Program-made: the position numbers and the translations under genes
In this document: piece by piece, positions 12,084 through 26,023 of the stretch
Numbering within the stretch: position 1 is the first letter of the stretch
Layout of the letters: the number at the start of each line of letters is the position of its first letter
Notes under the pieces: generated by a model
Seen by the model: the letters and a program-made list of their open reading frames with translations, nothing else
What the model was told of the DNA's origin: nothing
Database searches by the model: none
Assembly (NCBI GenBank): GCA_011319805.1
Contig: SJRY01000268.1
Span: 1 to 64,000 of the forward strand
Reading direction: 5' to 3'
DNA from: Macrocybe gigantea
Taxonomy: Eukaryota; Basidiomycota; Agaricomycetes; Agaricales; Callistosporiaceae
DNA: 64,000 nucleotides

Positions 12084-12127
12084 CTGTCCGAAAGATGGGT
12101 CCTGACCGATGTTTGGGTTGGTGTTAG
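12084..12127 (-). repeat. Right terminal inverted repeat of the pogo element
   Basis: The 44 bp matches the left repeat on the opposite strand over its whole length apart from one extra G and one C/T change. It ends GGTGTTAG and is followed by the TA duplication at 12128-12129. Confidence 0.93.
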
Positions 12128-12339
12128 TATGGCTGTCCTTCTCTCCTGTCTAAAGTTAAGACGCCGCAAGCACATTGCCCTTTCTAATAACTTTTCCGAG
12201 CTCATGCACCGGCACGATGCTTAGTTTGAAAATTGAGCCTTGTTCTAGACGGCCATCGCACTGCCGGACACGTGCAGGTCATCGCCTTTTCGCGCGAGCC
12301 TGAAATTTTTTGTTTCGCTGTGTTACCCTTCCAACGACT

Positions 12340-13498
12340 ATGGTCGATGACGGACTAAGTAGCATCGTGTGTTATTTCGTGTCATTTGGGCTCCTATTAA
12401 GCATCTCAATTAATCTGCACGCAGCTCGGGTGGATCTCCATTGCCTGCTGGTATGCACATTTCCTAAATTGCTCTGCCACCTGATTGTTGACCAGCATCT
12501 TGGCTTCCAGGATAGTCGTCTATTCCCCCCAAATTTATGAAAATTTTTCATTGCAGTCAGGAGAGGGCCTGAGTATCCTTTTCGTGGTAGTGTGGCTCGT
12601 AGGAGACCTTTTCAATCTCGTCGGCGCTGTCTTGGGACGTTTACTGCCTACCGTCATCCTCCTTGCATTATATGTGAGTGTTTTCAATTTCTGTCGTGCC
12701 CTCTGCTGACGTCAATTCCATACAGTACACTCTTTGCGACCTCATCCTACTGGGACAGATTTATTACTATCGCTGGAAGCGAAGGCGCTCGGTCGGCGAA
12801 CGTCAGCCTTTGCTGAAAGATGATGAACAGCTTCCCCGAGAGCCCTTATCTATCTCTCTTTTACTGTATTATACTATCGCCCTCTGCTTTGTCTCCGCCG
12901 TTGGTGTCATAGCGTGGTGGATCAGTCTTTCTTCCGAGGAATCCACGACACCACCAGAAGTCAAATCTGGTTGGTTGGTCCAGTTTTTTGGATGGTCGAG
13001 TGCGGCATTATATGTGCGATTTCTTTTCTTTCCGAATCCGAGTCCGTTTACGATTTTTCCTAGCTCGGAGCTCGAATTCCGCAAATCTGTAGGTGCATTT
13101 AGCTCTGCCGCGCATGCAAATGCTGATGAACAGAGTAGACAAAAACTTTAAAACAAGAGGCGAGGGTTTATCCCTGCCCTCTTTTTCTTTGCCATCTTTG
13201 GCAATTTGACGTACGCATTATCTATCTGCGCTAAAAGCGTAGAGTGGAATTACCTGCTTGCGAATGCGGGATGGTTGGCAGGTACGTTGAAGGGTGCCAC
13301 GATTCTCGAGTGCCATACTAAATCGATGGCTGCGATAGGGAGTGCGCTGACCGTATTTCTTGATGCCTTCGTGAGCATTCAAACCGAGACTTGATGTTCT
13401 CCTTGTGACTTATTCTGTTCATCTCGTAGGTCCTGTGTCAAGTGTTTTATTATCGGTCGGCAGACAAATCGGAGAACCGTTCAGAGGCTGAAGACTAG
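12340..13498 (+). CDS. PQ-loop repeat vacuolar amino-acid transporter
   Basis: Seven-helix PQ-loop protein of the Ypq/PQLC2 family, which exports cationic amino acids across the vacuolar membrane. Exons: 12340-12366 (MVDDGLSSI), 12425-12450 (LGWISIAC), 12511-12673 and 12726 onward, then small exons to the stop at 13496-13498. The first PQ loop is IVVYSPQIYENFSLQSGEGL followed by FVVVWLVGDLFNLVGAVLG. The second is LGARIPQI then KNFKTRGEGLSL and AIFGNLTYALSICAKS. A hydrophilic loop with ERQPLLKDDEQLP (a possible dileucine vacuolar sorting signal) separates the halves. A one-base loss near 13175 (G before CCCTC) breaks the frame between LSL and the next helix. The tail is short and charged. The gene is divergent from PHB2 and is now separated from it by the transposon. 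Confidence 0.85.
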
Positions 13499-14093
13499 AG
13501 ACGATAGAGTATTTTGTGTATTTTGCTTACCCTCGGTATCATAATAGGAATAGAGACCCCATGGGCTTGACAACCTTGTCGGAATGTTGCGAGGGATGAT
13601 TTAGGATCGTTTGACCCAGATATGTGGTCGTCACTGCCGAAGAGGCGAAAACGATCTCGCTCGTTTACAGCCAACACGCCTCGTTGCCTCCCTCGTGTTT
13701 GGGATGCTCGTTATTTCATCCCACGTTGCAGTTCTGCCATCACGCAACTCTGTGTCCTTACTCCGCTGCCAGTGGGATATTTGACATGCCTCGCGCCTCG
13801 TGCAAAAACGGAGCACAAGGGAAAGTACTTTGGCAGGAACGCCTTTTATCGGTATGTGATCGTTGGGATCCCTTAAAGCCTCAAGGGGTCGCTGCACCCC
13901 GGCGTGTTAAGGCCTTCATCATTTAACGAACCCATCATCTCCCGTCGTCGTATGTTTCCCAGTTCTCTTCTGCGTTCTAACATTTAATGAACCTCTTACA
14001 ATAGAATCACGTTTTTGAGTCTGCACAGGCCAGCATTTTGGGAACCAGATAGGCCCAAAATTCAGCGAGTGGTCATTCGCTCTGCATTGCTTC
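13499..14093. other. Intergenic, no supported gene
   Basis: Several short open frames overlap here on both strands, but none shows a recognisable domain, composition or splice structure. The region probably holds the 3' end of the PQ-loop gene transcript and the promoter of the F-box gene that follows. A weak short inverted repeat around 13884-13912 is not a convincing functional element. Confidence 0.45.
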
Positions 14094-15888
14094 ATGTCGG
14101 CGCTCCCAGCACGCGTACCCGCCAGCGCTTTCACCTCGTGGAGAAACCGTTCTGCCAGAGACTCCGAGCCGTCGTGCTGCTCGAGGACACCGCCATGTAG
14201 TACCGATGATACGTGCTTGTCTGCTGAGAGGCTTCGGCCAAATTTCTCCATCTCACATCTGCGCGAGGCTATCAAGTCCTTGGACACTAAAATGGCCGCG
14301 TTGATGGTCGAAAGGCGGGAGCTGGAATCCCACCTTGAGCAAGCCGTCCGCTTGCAGTCCCCTGTTTCGCGCATTCCCAGCGAACTTCTTTCGAAGATAT
14401 TTATTATGGGGGTCTTGGGCATGGGAGATGAAAATCCGGTAATGCTTTCGACTTTAATGCTCGTCTGGTGCGCCATTCATAGTATCCGTCGTGGACCCTT
14501 TTGACTCTGTCAATCTAGTCGGTACTGGGCAGACGTGGCGCTCAATACTCCAGTTCTATGGGCAAAGGTCATCGTAAGTCCACACCACAGCGTAGAGAAA
14601 GCTCGTCGGAGAATAGAGCGTTCCAAGTCATATCCCATTGACGTTGTCATCGATTTTGGACCCGTATAGTCGATTACAGCATGAGCGTCACGGACCAAGT
14701 CGTGCGCGCCATGGATCTCATCCGATCTGCCTTATGGCGCACACGGTCTCTATTCCTGAGTGTCCCCAATCGCCCGCAGGCTCATGTCGCGCTTGTCCGA
14801 TGCCAAGAAAATGCACCATTATTGGAGTCTCTTACAGTGCGCGTATTCCATTCGATGCAAGAAGACAATTATCTGTCATTGCCGCTTCCTCTGTTCAAAG
14901 GCCACACGCCTCGCCTTCGCTCTGTTCCTTCACTTCATTCAATTTCGGCTGGGACAAGCGACTTCTTTCGCGTCTGCGCTGCTTGAACCTCGGCGGCTAT
15001 TTCAACTCCTCAGCTCCGTCTGCACATGTGCTTCTCGAAATTCTCGCGCAATGCCCCGAACTCGAGGAATTGTCTTTGCGGAACATGTCGAGTGTCGACT
15101 CGGACATTCGAGCTACGCATTCGGAAGATGTTGACCCCCTCCTCTTTCGAGGACGGTGCATCTGCGTCATCTGACGAAAGCGACGTTCTATTACGCCGGA
15201 ATCGCTCGTACGAGGCAGATACTCAGCCAAGTCAGGTTTCCCAACTTGGAGTCCATCAGTCTCTGTTACCTCGAGAACGTCACACCCATCATCAGCATCC
15301 TGCACTCACAGGCCTTGACTCGGCTTCCCCTCCGCCATCTTAGAGTTGAAACGTGTTTATTAAACGAAATGAAGTTTGTAAGCTTATTGCGCAAGTTGCC
15401 TTCTCTCACCAACCTCGAACTCATCGATATGGAAGACGCGTCGTCGAACCTCCTCAAGGTCTGCTTCAGCTTTTCATTTGTTGTTCGTGTCATGTTCATA
15501 GCAATTGTCTCAGGCCCTCTCATCAGCGCAGCCTTGGGCATGTCCTCGCCTTGAATCTCTGACCATCGACGGATGCACCAGCCTCGATTGGGAATCCCTC
15601 CGCACTTTCGTCGAATCACGCTTGCCCAGCACATACTCACGCTATCACACTTCTCCGAATTCAATTTCATCCTCCGCTTCTGCAGCCGCCGCCGCACAAG
15701 CCCGCAGCAAAGCCCACCAGGCCCGAAATTCGGCCGCGTCCACGCTCCTGGCCCCATCGCGCCTTCTTGAGATCGATGTCACCCGCTGCCATCAGATCAG
15801 CAAGGAGATGGTCCAGTGGTTGCGGATGTACGTGGCATCGGTCAAGTGTGAACCTGCGAAGGGCGTATGGGGTGATACGCATTCGTAG
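14094..15888 (+). CDS. F-box protein with leucine-rich repeats
   Basis: Typical basidiomycete F-box protein that probably brings substrates to an SCF ligase. Its target is unknown. The start MSALPARVPASAFTSW is followed by a coiled-coil lead (LREAIKSLDTKMAALMVERR), the F-box (SPVSRIPSELLSKIFIMGVL), then CRYWADVALNTPVLWAKVIV after an intron at 14468-14518, and LRR-type sequence (CPELEELSLRNMSS, FPNLESISLCYLENV, LPSLTNLELIDMED). An intron at 15459-15513 joins NLLK to ALSSAQPWACPRLES. Three apparent one-base losses break the frame near 14662 (CCC), 14935 (TT) and 15155 (GG). One added base at each gives a continuous protein. A 16 bp intron at the first site is too short to be real. Confidence 0.72.
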
Positions 15889-16170
15889 CTCTGTCTTTTT
15901 TTGACTTCCCAACTTTTCTTTCTCCCTCTTTCGCTGTCTTTACGACAAGTCAGGCAACGTATCTCTTACGATGACTGGGCTTACGATGAAATCACTTCTG
16001 TGATATACCCTTCGAATACCCGCCCGTAAATATCAACTTGCTATCGTGGACGATGATGATGTATCGTTAGGCATCTTTAGGAAATCGTGATTCAGTACAT
16101 AAATAGAATAGGTAGAGCACTGATGTCAGTCCATCAAATACACAAAAAAAAGAGTGCAAGGCGGCCCACG
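15889..16170. other. Convergent 3' intergenic region
   Basis: This separates the stops of the F-box/LRR gene (plus) and the G-patch gene (minus). A pyrimidine-rich tract at about 15890-15945 and an A8 run near 16143 are compatible with transcript ends. No gene was found. Confidence 0.45.
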
Positions 16171-17377
16171 TCAGGTGTTCATGTATTGCAAGAGTCTCTT
16201 GCGCTCCGCCTCGTCCTGCTTGCGCTTTCTCTCGTAGCCCCTTCGCCCGCGTCCGAGGAGTGCTCTCTGCTTACGTGCTGCCTCTGCAGCTTTTATGTGC
16301 GCGGCAAGAGCTGCCGCGTTGTGCGTCACCCGCTTCTGCGAGGCCTTGTACGGACCGACGGTCTTTGCCTTGAGTCCGATGCCCAATCGATCAGATTTGA
16401 GCACGGTCGCTATTGGAGTGAGGAGCGCTTTGCGACCATATCTCGAGTCATTCTCGTCGACGGCTAGTGAGGAATCCGCCTCGCCGCCTTGAGATTCTTC
16501 CTTGACAGAAACCATGTTATCTTTGCGTGCTTCCACAACAACGTCCAACACATCGCTCTCGCCAGAATCCGAGTCAGAATCCGAAAGGGTAAGATCTATG
16601 ATCTGAGAATCCAGCTTGTCTCGGGAAAACGACGCGCTTGCTACTTGCTCGCGCTCGCGTTGGCGTCGCAGCACGCTTCCTATGCCCGCTGTTGCATTTG
16701 TTCGCCTCACGACATCCGGCCCAAGTGGCTCGCCCTCACTCCACCCGCTGCGCTCCAGCATCCGGAAGCCCCTATTCATCGGCCCAATCTGAAGGAACAC
16801 CGGTGGCCGGAATTTGCCTGCTCCGGTGGCGGTGGCGGGTCTCGCGCGATGATGTCTGCGAGACTCTCGGGCACCGTGGCTGAGGACTCTGCATCACGTT
16901 CTGAATCCGCAGCGGCGCCACCAGCCCGCATCGTGCGCATAATGAACCAATTGTTCTTGTTCTTCTTTTCCTCTTTGCGTAGCGTGGTAGCGAGGAAGGC
17001 GCGGAGGAGCTCCGGGGTATAGGTTTTCGCTGAGGAACCTCCGTGCCGTCTTTGGCTGATTCATCCTCAGAGTAGAATCTGGGCAAGCTACAGCTCTGTT
17101 TCTGGGTCGTCAGCGAGTGATACCATGACGAGACTTCGATCCCTGGAGACACTCCTTCAGAGGCAGGTATCTTGGAAGGGGAGGCGACGGAGATCCAGTC
17201 GGTGGAAGTGAATGTCGCCGATGTAAATCGAGGAGGCGGGCGCTTGGAATGGGTGTCTCGGATGACAGCTAGTTGCCATGCGTCCTCCTCGTCGAGCGCC
17301 TGTCCCGTCTCTTGCTCTAAGGTTTCTCTATCCTTTGGATCATAATGAGAGTAGATGGTATGGCTCACGGTGGCCAT
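16171..17377 (-). CDS. G-patch domain nuclear protein
   Basis: Likely an RNA-processing factor: G-patch domains stimulate DEAH-box helicases. The protein starts MATVSHTIYSHYDPKDRETL. A middle segment is AKTYTPELLRAFLATTLRKE then NNWFIMRTMRAGGAAA. The G-patch core is FLQIGPMNRGFRMLERSGW followed by SEGEPLGP. Then come a Ser/Asp acidic stretch (IIDLTLSDSDSDSGESDVLD, which resembles a SUMO-interacting motif), YKASQKRVTHNAAALAAHI and a basic tail GRGRRGYERKRKQDEAERKR. Two frame breaks, near 17034 and 16800, are each repaired by one base in a CC or GG pair on the coding strand. The exact helicase partner cannot be read from the sequence. Confidence 0.75.
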
Positions 17378-17660
17378 GGTAGATGAGGCATCTCATTACG
17401 TAAGAGAGCCTTAGGAAGATTGCTGTTCAAATTCCAAAACGACCAGCAATAAGTAGTGGGTATATGGGATTAGTGGTATGTACTCTAGTGTCTACAAAGG
17501 ATATACCAATAATAAACGAGCGGAGAGGATAGATAGACAGCCGAAAGGAAGGAGACAGAGTGCATATTATGTAGAGTCAGTGCAAGTCCCAAGTAGCCAA
17601 AGGCAACGACAGCAATGCGAAATGTGTATACGTGTATAAGTTAAGAACTACGCAAAGAAA

Positions 17661-19866
<2,206 letters not shown>

Positions 19867-20555
19867 GGTGTAAGGACTGTGCACAAAAGAACGTGAGAGA
19901 AAAACAAGAGAAAGCCTGCTTTCGTGGGGGGGCAGGAACAGTAGGCGAGCAGGTATCCAAGATGCAACGGCCGCCTGACGACTGGGAAAGTAGGATGGTG
20001 TACCCAAGGAAAATTACATAACTGGCGATCAGGCAATAGTGACCAAACAAGCAATACAACGGATGTAAATCCATCCTATGCATGTCCATAACCTACGAAG
20101 ACGGTCGCCGGCGAATTTTTGATAATAATAATGTTCCACATGTTTCAGATGCAAGAATGCAGACAACATATGGGCTCAAAAATTCGGTGTTGCCCGAGGT
20201 CAATGAATGCCGAAAAGACGCATTATCTGTCTCATGAGAAGTGGTAACTAGCTGCGGTCAGTCTGCAGATGCATGCTATTGGATGTCGGAGGAATGCGCC
20301 GAGAACGACGTGGAATGACTCAATTTCTCTCCCGCAAGCCGCAGTGGAGCGTAGAGAGGCACGATCGTGCCCTTGGCCTTGGGATGTTGGAGGCCTAACT
20401 TAGTCAAACAGATTACGCACTCGTGCCGCAAACCCGGTTATAATATAAGTCTATGAACGACAACAACCTCACCACTTGGGTTCGACCGACTGTGTTCCCT
20501 CCGCTCCTTCTTTTCTTTCCCAGGGGCGCTTTAGGCGCTATCCCTCATCGTCGTC
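19867..20555. promoter_or_regulatory. Divergent promoter between Ypk1-type kinase and ABC exporter
   Basis: A gap of 689 bp lies between the start codons of two divergent genes. A TATA-like sequence TATAATATAAG begins at 20439, about 115 bp before the exporter start, and fits a fungal core promoter for an inducible gene. No drug-responsive element could be assigned with confidence. Confidence 0.5.
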
Positions 20556-23500
20556 ATGTCCGAACACGTACAACCTCCGTCGACGAAAAGGCCGCCCTCG
20601 CTGACCAGGTTAAACCACTCAAACCAACCAAGCGTGGCTTTTTTGGCAAGAAATCTTCCACCAAGAATGTTGACGAGAAGAAGAAGCCGGACGAACCTCC
20701 CGATGCAGCACAGGGGGAGAGCATACCTCCCGTGTCATTTGCTGCCATGTTTCGGTACGGTCGCATCTACCGTGAATCCTCGCACCCCACACTCACTCCA
20801 CCCCAGTTTCTCCACGAAACTAGAACTCTTTCTAAACTTCATAGGCTTGATTGCTGCTGCCGCCGCTGGTGCTGCCCAGGTGCGCTGCGCTTCTGATTTT
20901 TCTACCCTCGCTTGATCAGTATCATTCAACCTCGTGATCGTTAGCCCCTAATGAGTTTGCTCTTCGGAAATCTTACTCAAGACTTTGTCAATTTTTCTAT
21001 GGTCTTGAATGGCGCCAAATCAGGGGTACAAGGCGCTGCGGAACAGATCCCTGCTGCCGCCGCGAAATTCCGTCATACCGCAGCCCTAGATGCGAGTTAT
21101 CTCGTCTATATCGGTGAGCACACCGACATATTTTCGGTCCAGATCGCGGTCTTATATCACTCCAGGCGTTGGCATGCTTGTCTGTACTTACGCCTACATG
21201 TATATCTGGGTCTACACTGGCGAAGTGAACGCTAAACGCGTCCGTGAAAAGTATCTTCAAGCTGTTTTGCGACAAGATATCCAGTTCTTCGATAAGGTTG
21301 GCGCTGGTGAAGTGGCGACACGCATCCAGACCGATACGCGTATGTTGGCATGTCTGTCGTTCATGAGCCGCCACTAACCCGTACCCTCAGATCTTGTCCA
21401 ACAAGGCATTTCGGAGAAAGTTGCTTTGGTCGTCAATTTCCTCGCAGCTTTCGTTACAGGTTTCGTTCTTGCCTATATCCGTTCTTGGAGATTGGCCCTT
21501 GCTCTTTCATCAATTTTACCTTGCATTTCCATTACTGGTGGATTAATGAACAAGACCATCTCAAAATACATGCAGTCAGTCGCTATCTTGACCGGCCTGT
21601 AGCGCTACCTAACTACTTCATAGGCTTTCATTGCAGCACGTCGCAGATGGTGGAACACTGGCGGAAGAAGTCATATCCACAGTTCGCACCGCCCAGGCAT
21701 TCGGGACTCAGATGATTCTGTCAAAATTGTACGACTCCCACATTGAGCAATCTCGTGGCGTGGATATGAAAGCTGCTGCATGGCACGGAGGAGGGTTGGC
21801 GGTCTTTTTCTTCGTTATTTACTCCGCATACGCTCTTGGCAAGTGCCCATACTCAAAGGCTCTGCTTCGACGGACTGAACTTCCTTGCACTTGTAGCCTT
21901 TTCCTTCGGAACCACTCTGATCAATGGCGGTCATGGTGAGTTTCAAGCTTTTGTGGACGAACAAGGACAATACCGAGTGTGTTGTTTCTGTAGCCAGTGC
22001 TGGCGAAGTCGTCAACGTGTTTCTGGCAATCTTAATCGGCTCTTTCTCGTTGGCTCTTCTGGCCCCTGAAATGCAAGGTACGGACTCTAGTCGCGCTTTG
22101 TCCAACTCATTTCGCTAACAAGAGTTTCTGCAGCCATCACGCATGGTCGCGGAGCTGCGGCGAAACTCTACTCAACCATAGACCGCGTGCCTGCAATCGA
22201 CTCTGCTGATACACGCGGCGAGAAGCCAGAGAAGGTCAATGGTGAAATCACGCTTGAGGATGTCAAGTTCGCCTATCCCTCTCGCCCTTCCGTCCAGGTC
22301 TTGAATGGTCTCTCCTTAAATTTTGAGGCTGGAAAGACTGCGGCCCTTGTCGGCGCTTCAGGTTCCGGCAAATCCACCATCATTTCACTTGTCGAACGGT
22401 TCTACGATCCCCTTTCTGGCGCAGTCAAACTCGATGGTGTCAATGTGAAGGATCTCAACATCAAATGGCTGCGTTCGCAGATCGGCTTGGTGTCCCAAGA
22501 GCCCATTTTGTTCGCCACCACCATCAAGGAAAACGTATCGCATGGACTAATCGGTACAAAATACGAGAATGCTTCTGAAGAAGAGAAGTTTGCTTTAATC
22601 AAGGAAGCATGCATCAAGGCGAACGCAGACGGATTCATCAGCAAGCTTCCACTAGGCTACGATACGCTCGTTGGTGAGCGCGGATTCCTGCTTTCAGGTG
22701 GTCAAAAGCAACGGGTTGCGATTGCACGTGCCATCGTCTCCGATCCCCGTATTCTTCTGCTCGACGAAGCTACCAGCGCACTCGATACGCAATCCGAAGG
22801 CATCGTGCAAGATGCGCTTGACAAGGCCGCCACGGGCCGTACCACGATCACGATCGCGCACCGTCTCTCCACCATCAAAGACGCCGATGTCATTTTCGTC
22901 ATGGGTGATGGCCTCGTCCTCGAACAAGGTACTCACAACGAGCTTCTCTCCCGCGATGGTGCCTATGCGCGCCTTGTCCAGGCCCAGAAACTTCGCGAGG
23001 GTCACGAGATCGTGGTGGTGACTCGGAGGAATCGTCTCAGACCGTACCCGAGGAGCAGGAGGACATGGAGAAGGCCGCGCGGGAGGAGATCCCCCTTGGT
23101 CGCCGAACGACCAGCCGATCGCTCGCCAGCGAAATCCTTGAGCAGCGCCGCAAGGCCGCGGACGAGAAGGAGCGCGGCGATTTGAGCTTGCCGTATCTGT
23201 TCGTTAGAATGGGTAAGCTGAACCGCGAGAGCTGGGCCCGCTACGGATACGGATGCATCTTCGCTTCAAGTGAGTCGTCCGTGCCTCAGTAACGACTGCC
23301 GATCTGAAGAATTGACATGTCGTTCGCAGTGACCGGTGTTGTTTATCCCGCCTTCGGTATTGTCTATGCCCAAGGCATTGAAGGATTTTCGCTTCTGAAT
23401 AGGCACGAACGTCGTGTACAAGGCGACAGGAATGCTCTTTGGTAAATACTTTCACCTCGGTAATGGCGACGGTAAGCTCTTATCTTCGTCACAGGTTCTT

Positions 23501-25727
23501 CATCATCGCTATCGTCTCTACATTCGCCATCGGATTTCAGAACTATCTGTTCTCTTCGGCCGCTGCTCAGCTTACCGCAAAGCTACGCTCCTTGAGCTTC
23601 CGCGCCATCCTCAGGCAAGACAGTACGTAAATGCTACAAGACTACGCCTTTGACCATTCCTAACAATGTTTTTAGTCGAGTTCTTCGATAAGGATGAAAA
23701 TAGCGTATGTCCTCATGTTTCCTTGGCACTGTCGGCGCTGACCTCCCGATTAGACTGGAAGCTTGACGTCGAATCTCAGCGACAACCCCCAGAAGGTCAA
23801 TGGTTTGGCTGGCGTGACTTTGGGAGCGTGAGTCACCAGTTTTGTCTAGCAAGCTGCGCATGTCATGACTCTTGCCCCCCTCAGCATTGTCCAGAGTATT
23901 GCGACCTTGGTTGCTGGATCCATCATTGGTCTGGCGTTCGTCTGGAAACTGGGCCTCGTCGCGATTGGTGAGTCGTCCCAGTCTTCGTGATTACCTTGCA
24001 TGCTTAGATGGATCTTGCAGCTTGTACCCCCTTGTTGGTGTGCACTGGTTACATTCGTCTCGTGAGTACAGTTCCCCGCCGTTGAACTGGTAAATGCTAA
24101 GTGGTCCTGCAGCGCGTTGTCGTGCTCAAAGATCAAGCTAACAAGAAGGCTCATGAAAGCTCGGCACAACTGGCCTGCGAAGCTGCTGGCGCAATCCGCA
24201 CTGTCGCCTCCCTGACTCGCGAAGACGATTGCTGTCGCTTGTATAGCGAGAGTCTCGAAGAACCCTTAAGAAAGTCAAATAGGACAGCAATCTGGTCCAA
24301 CATGCTCTATTCCGTGTCGCAGTCTATGATTTTCTACGTCATCGCTTTGGTCTTCTGGTTCGGATCTAGACTTGTGGCCAATCAAGAATATGATACAAGA
24401 CAGTTCTTCATTGGTCTCATGGTGCGTCTCAAACAAGTTAGCAGAGGTTCAGGCCCTCACTATGTACATAGAGCTCCACTTTCGGCGCTATCCAAGCCGG
24501 AAACGTGTTCTCTTTTGTCCCCGATGTTTCTTCGGCCAAGGGAGCTGGATCTGATATCGTCAAACTGCTCGATTCAATTCCCGACATAGACGCGGAATCG
24601 ACGGCTGGCAAGACCACCGATGCCACACAGGTGAACGGACGCATCCGTCTGGAGAAGATTCATTTCCGATATCCGACGAGACCCGGTGTCCGCGTCTTGC
24701 GCGATCTGTCGCTTCAGGTAGAGCCTGGCACTTACATTGCGTTAGTCGGCGCAAGCGGCTCAGGCAAGAGCACAGTGTGAGTCACACTTTTTTTCACACT
24801 TGCGCATGGACAGGGCGTGGGTTGATGTCGGTTACAGTATCCAGCTGATTGAACGGTTTTACGACCCTCTCGCTGGTGAAGTTTTCGTAAGTCGTCGTTC
24901 CTAGTGTTGGCATGACACCATCTCATGCGAAATCGTAGCTTGACGACCAGCCGATCACCGAATTCAACGTTCAGGAGTACCGCAAGCAAATCGCGTTGGT
25001 TTCGCAAGAGCCGACTCTCTATGCCGGTACCATCCGTTTCAACATTCTTCTGGGCGCCATCAAGCCCGAGTCGGAAGTCACACAGGAAGAGATTGAGAAA
25101 GCCTGCAGAGATGCTAACATTCTGGACTTCATCAAATCCCTCCCTGAGTGAGTCGCAATTTTTCAATCGCTATTTTCATATATATTGATGTTTTGAAAAA
25201 AGCGGATTCGAGACGCAAGTCGGTGGCAAAGGTTCTCAGTTGTCTGGTGGTCAAAAACGTATGATAACACTGGCCTTGCGTTTCGAACGCGCTGACCATG
25301 TACTCTTTCCTGCAGAACGGATTGCCATCGCTCGCGCACTTCTAAGAAACCCCAAGGTTCTCCTGCTAGATGAAGTTAGTATGCCATTGATTATAATGTC
25401 ATTGGTGATCTAATATCCGTACTTTGCAGGCGACATCTGCTCTGGACTCCAACTCTGAAAAGGTCGTGCAGGACGCACTCGATCAAGCCGCAAAAGGCCG
25501 CACCACCATTGCTATCGCGCACCGCTTATCGACCATCCAGAACGCAGACCGCATGTAAGCCTATCGCACACCACGAGTTTTGGTATGTTCTAACATGTTT
25601 CCTCCCCGATAGTTATTTCATCAAAGAAGGCCGTGTCAGCGAATCCGGCACTCACGATCAGTTGATTGCGAAACGAGGAGACTATTACGAATATGTTCAA
25701 TTGCAAGCACTCAGCAGGCGGGATTAG
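20556..25727 (+). CDS. Full-size ABCB multidrug exporter (MDR/Pmd1 type)
   Basis: ATP-driven plasma-membrane exporter with layout TMD1-NBD1-TMD2-NBD2. The start MSEHVQPP is followed after a one-base loss (CC at about 20573) by [23 protein letters not shown]1 includes [17 protein letters not shown] and [23 protein letters not shown]1 (about 22240-22990) has Walker [10 protein letters not shown], signature LSGGQKQR, Walker [13 protein letters not shown] and [14 protein letters not shown] second one-base loss near 22998 in the linker shifts the frame before [14 protein letters not shown]2 begins [20 protein letters not shown]2 has [35 protein letters not shown] and [19 protein letters not shown], and the end is [12 protein letters not shown]. 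About seventeen introns are inferred, mostly GT-AG, one GC-AG. Both ATP sites look intact. The substrate is unknown. Confidence 0.93.
21839..21896 (+). other. GC-AG intron in the ABC exporter gene
   Basis: The donor is GCAAGT and the acceptor TTGTAG, 58 bp long. Splicing joins YSAYAL to [12 protein letters not shown] in frame, which matches the expected helix-loop-helix of ABCB transporters. No GT donor in the vicinity gives an open frame. GC-AG introns are a known minority class in fungi. Confidence 0.75.
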
Positions 25728-26023
25728 GTTGTATCTTAACGTATTTTACCTGGCTTGGACATTCTTTCCCCTCTCATACTTATGACTCTTTGATGTCACT
25801 TATCCAACTTGCACATACATCTGTGACCGGTTATCTATACCCGCTGCTTTGTAGTAGCTAATACCTAGAACACGAGGGCAATACACTCATTTCCAACGGC
25901 ATTCTTGCGTTCGAGTACAGTGGGCGTGCAGCCAGGGCCGGTTAATTTGGGTGAGCAGACACCACGTGGCGTGCCCATTCTTTAGTCGACCATCCACGCA
26001 TCCTCTGCACTTCCCACCACAAA

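Larger units (their letters stand above)
9008..12127 (-). mobile_element. Complete pogo-type (Tc1/mariner superfamily) DNA transposon
   Basis: The element is 3120 bp, begins CTAACACC and ends GGTGTTAG. It has imperfect terminal inverted repeats of 43 and 44 bp, is flanked by TA duplications, and encodes one transposase on the minus strand. Its internal structure looks intact: the three exons of the transposase add up to an exact multiple of three with no stop. The nearly identical terminal repeats suggest a fairly recent insertion. The position in the divergent promoter of PHB2 and a PQ-loop transporter may alter expression of both genes. Confidence 0.93.

Noticed and set aside
13884..13912. 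Weak hairpin with GGGGT and ACCCC-like arms
   Set aside because: Stem is only four to five pairs and there is no other sign of an RNA gene.
13919..14476. 185-codon open frame on the minus strand
   Set aside because: Antisense to the F-box exon at 14094-14467, whose sense strand encodes a clear F-box; no family resemblance.
14664..14679. Possible 16 bp GT-AG intron
   Set aside because: Far below the minimum intron length seen elsewhere (about 45 bp). One added base in the CCC run just before it repairs the frame.
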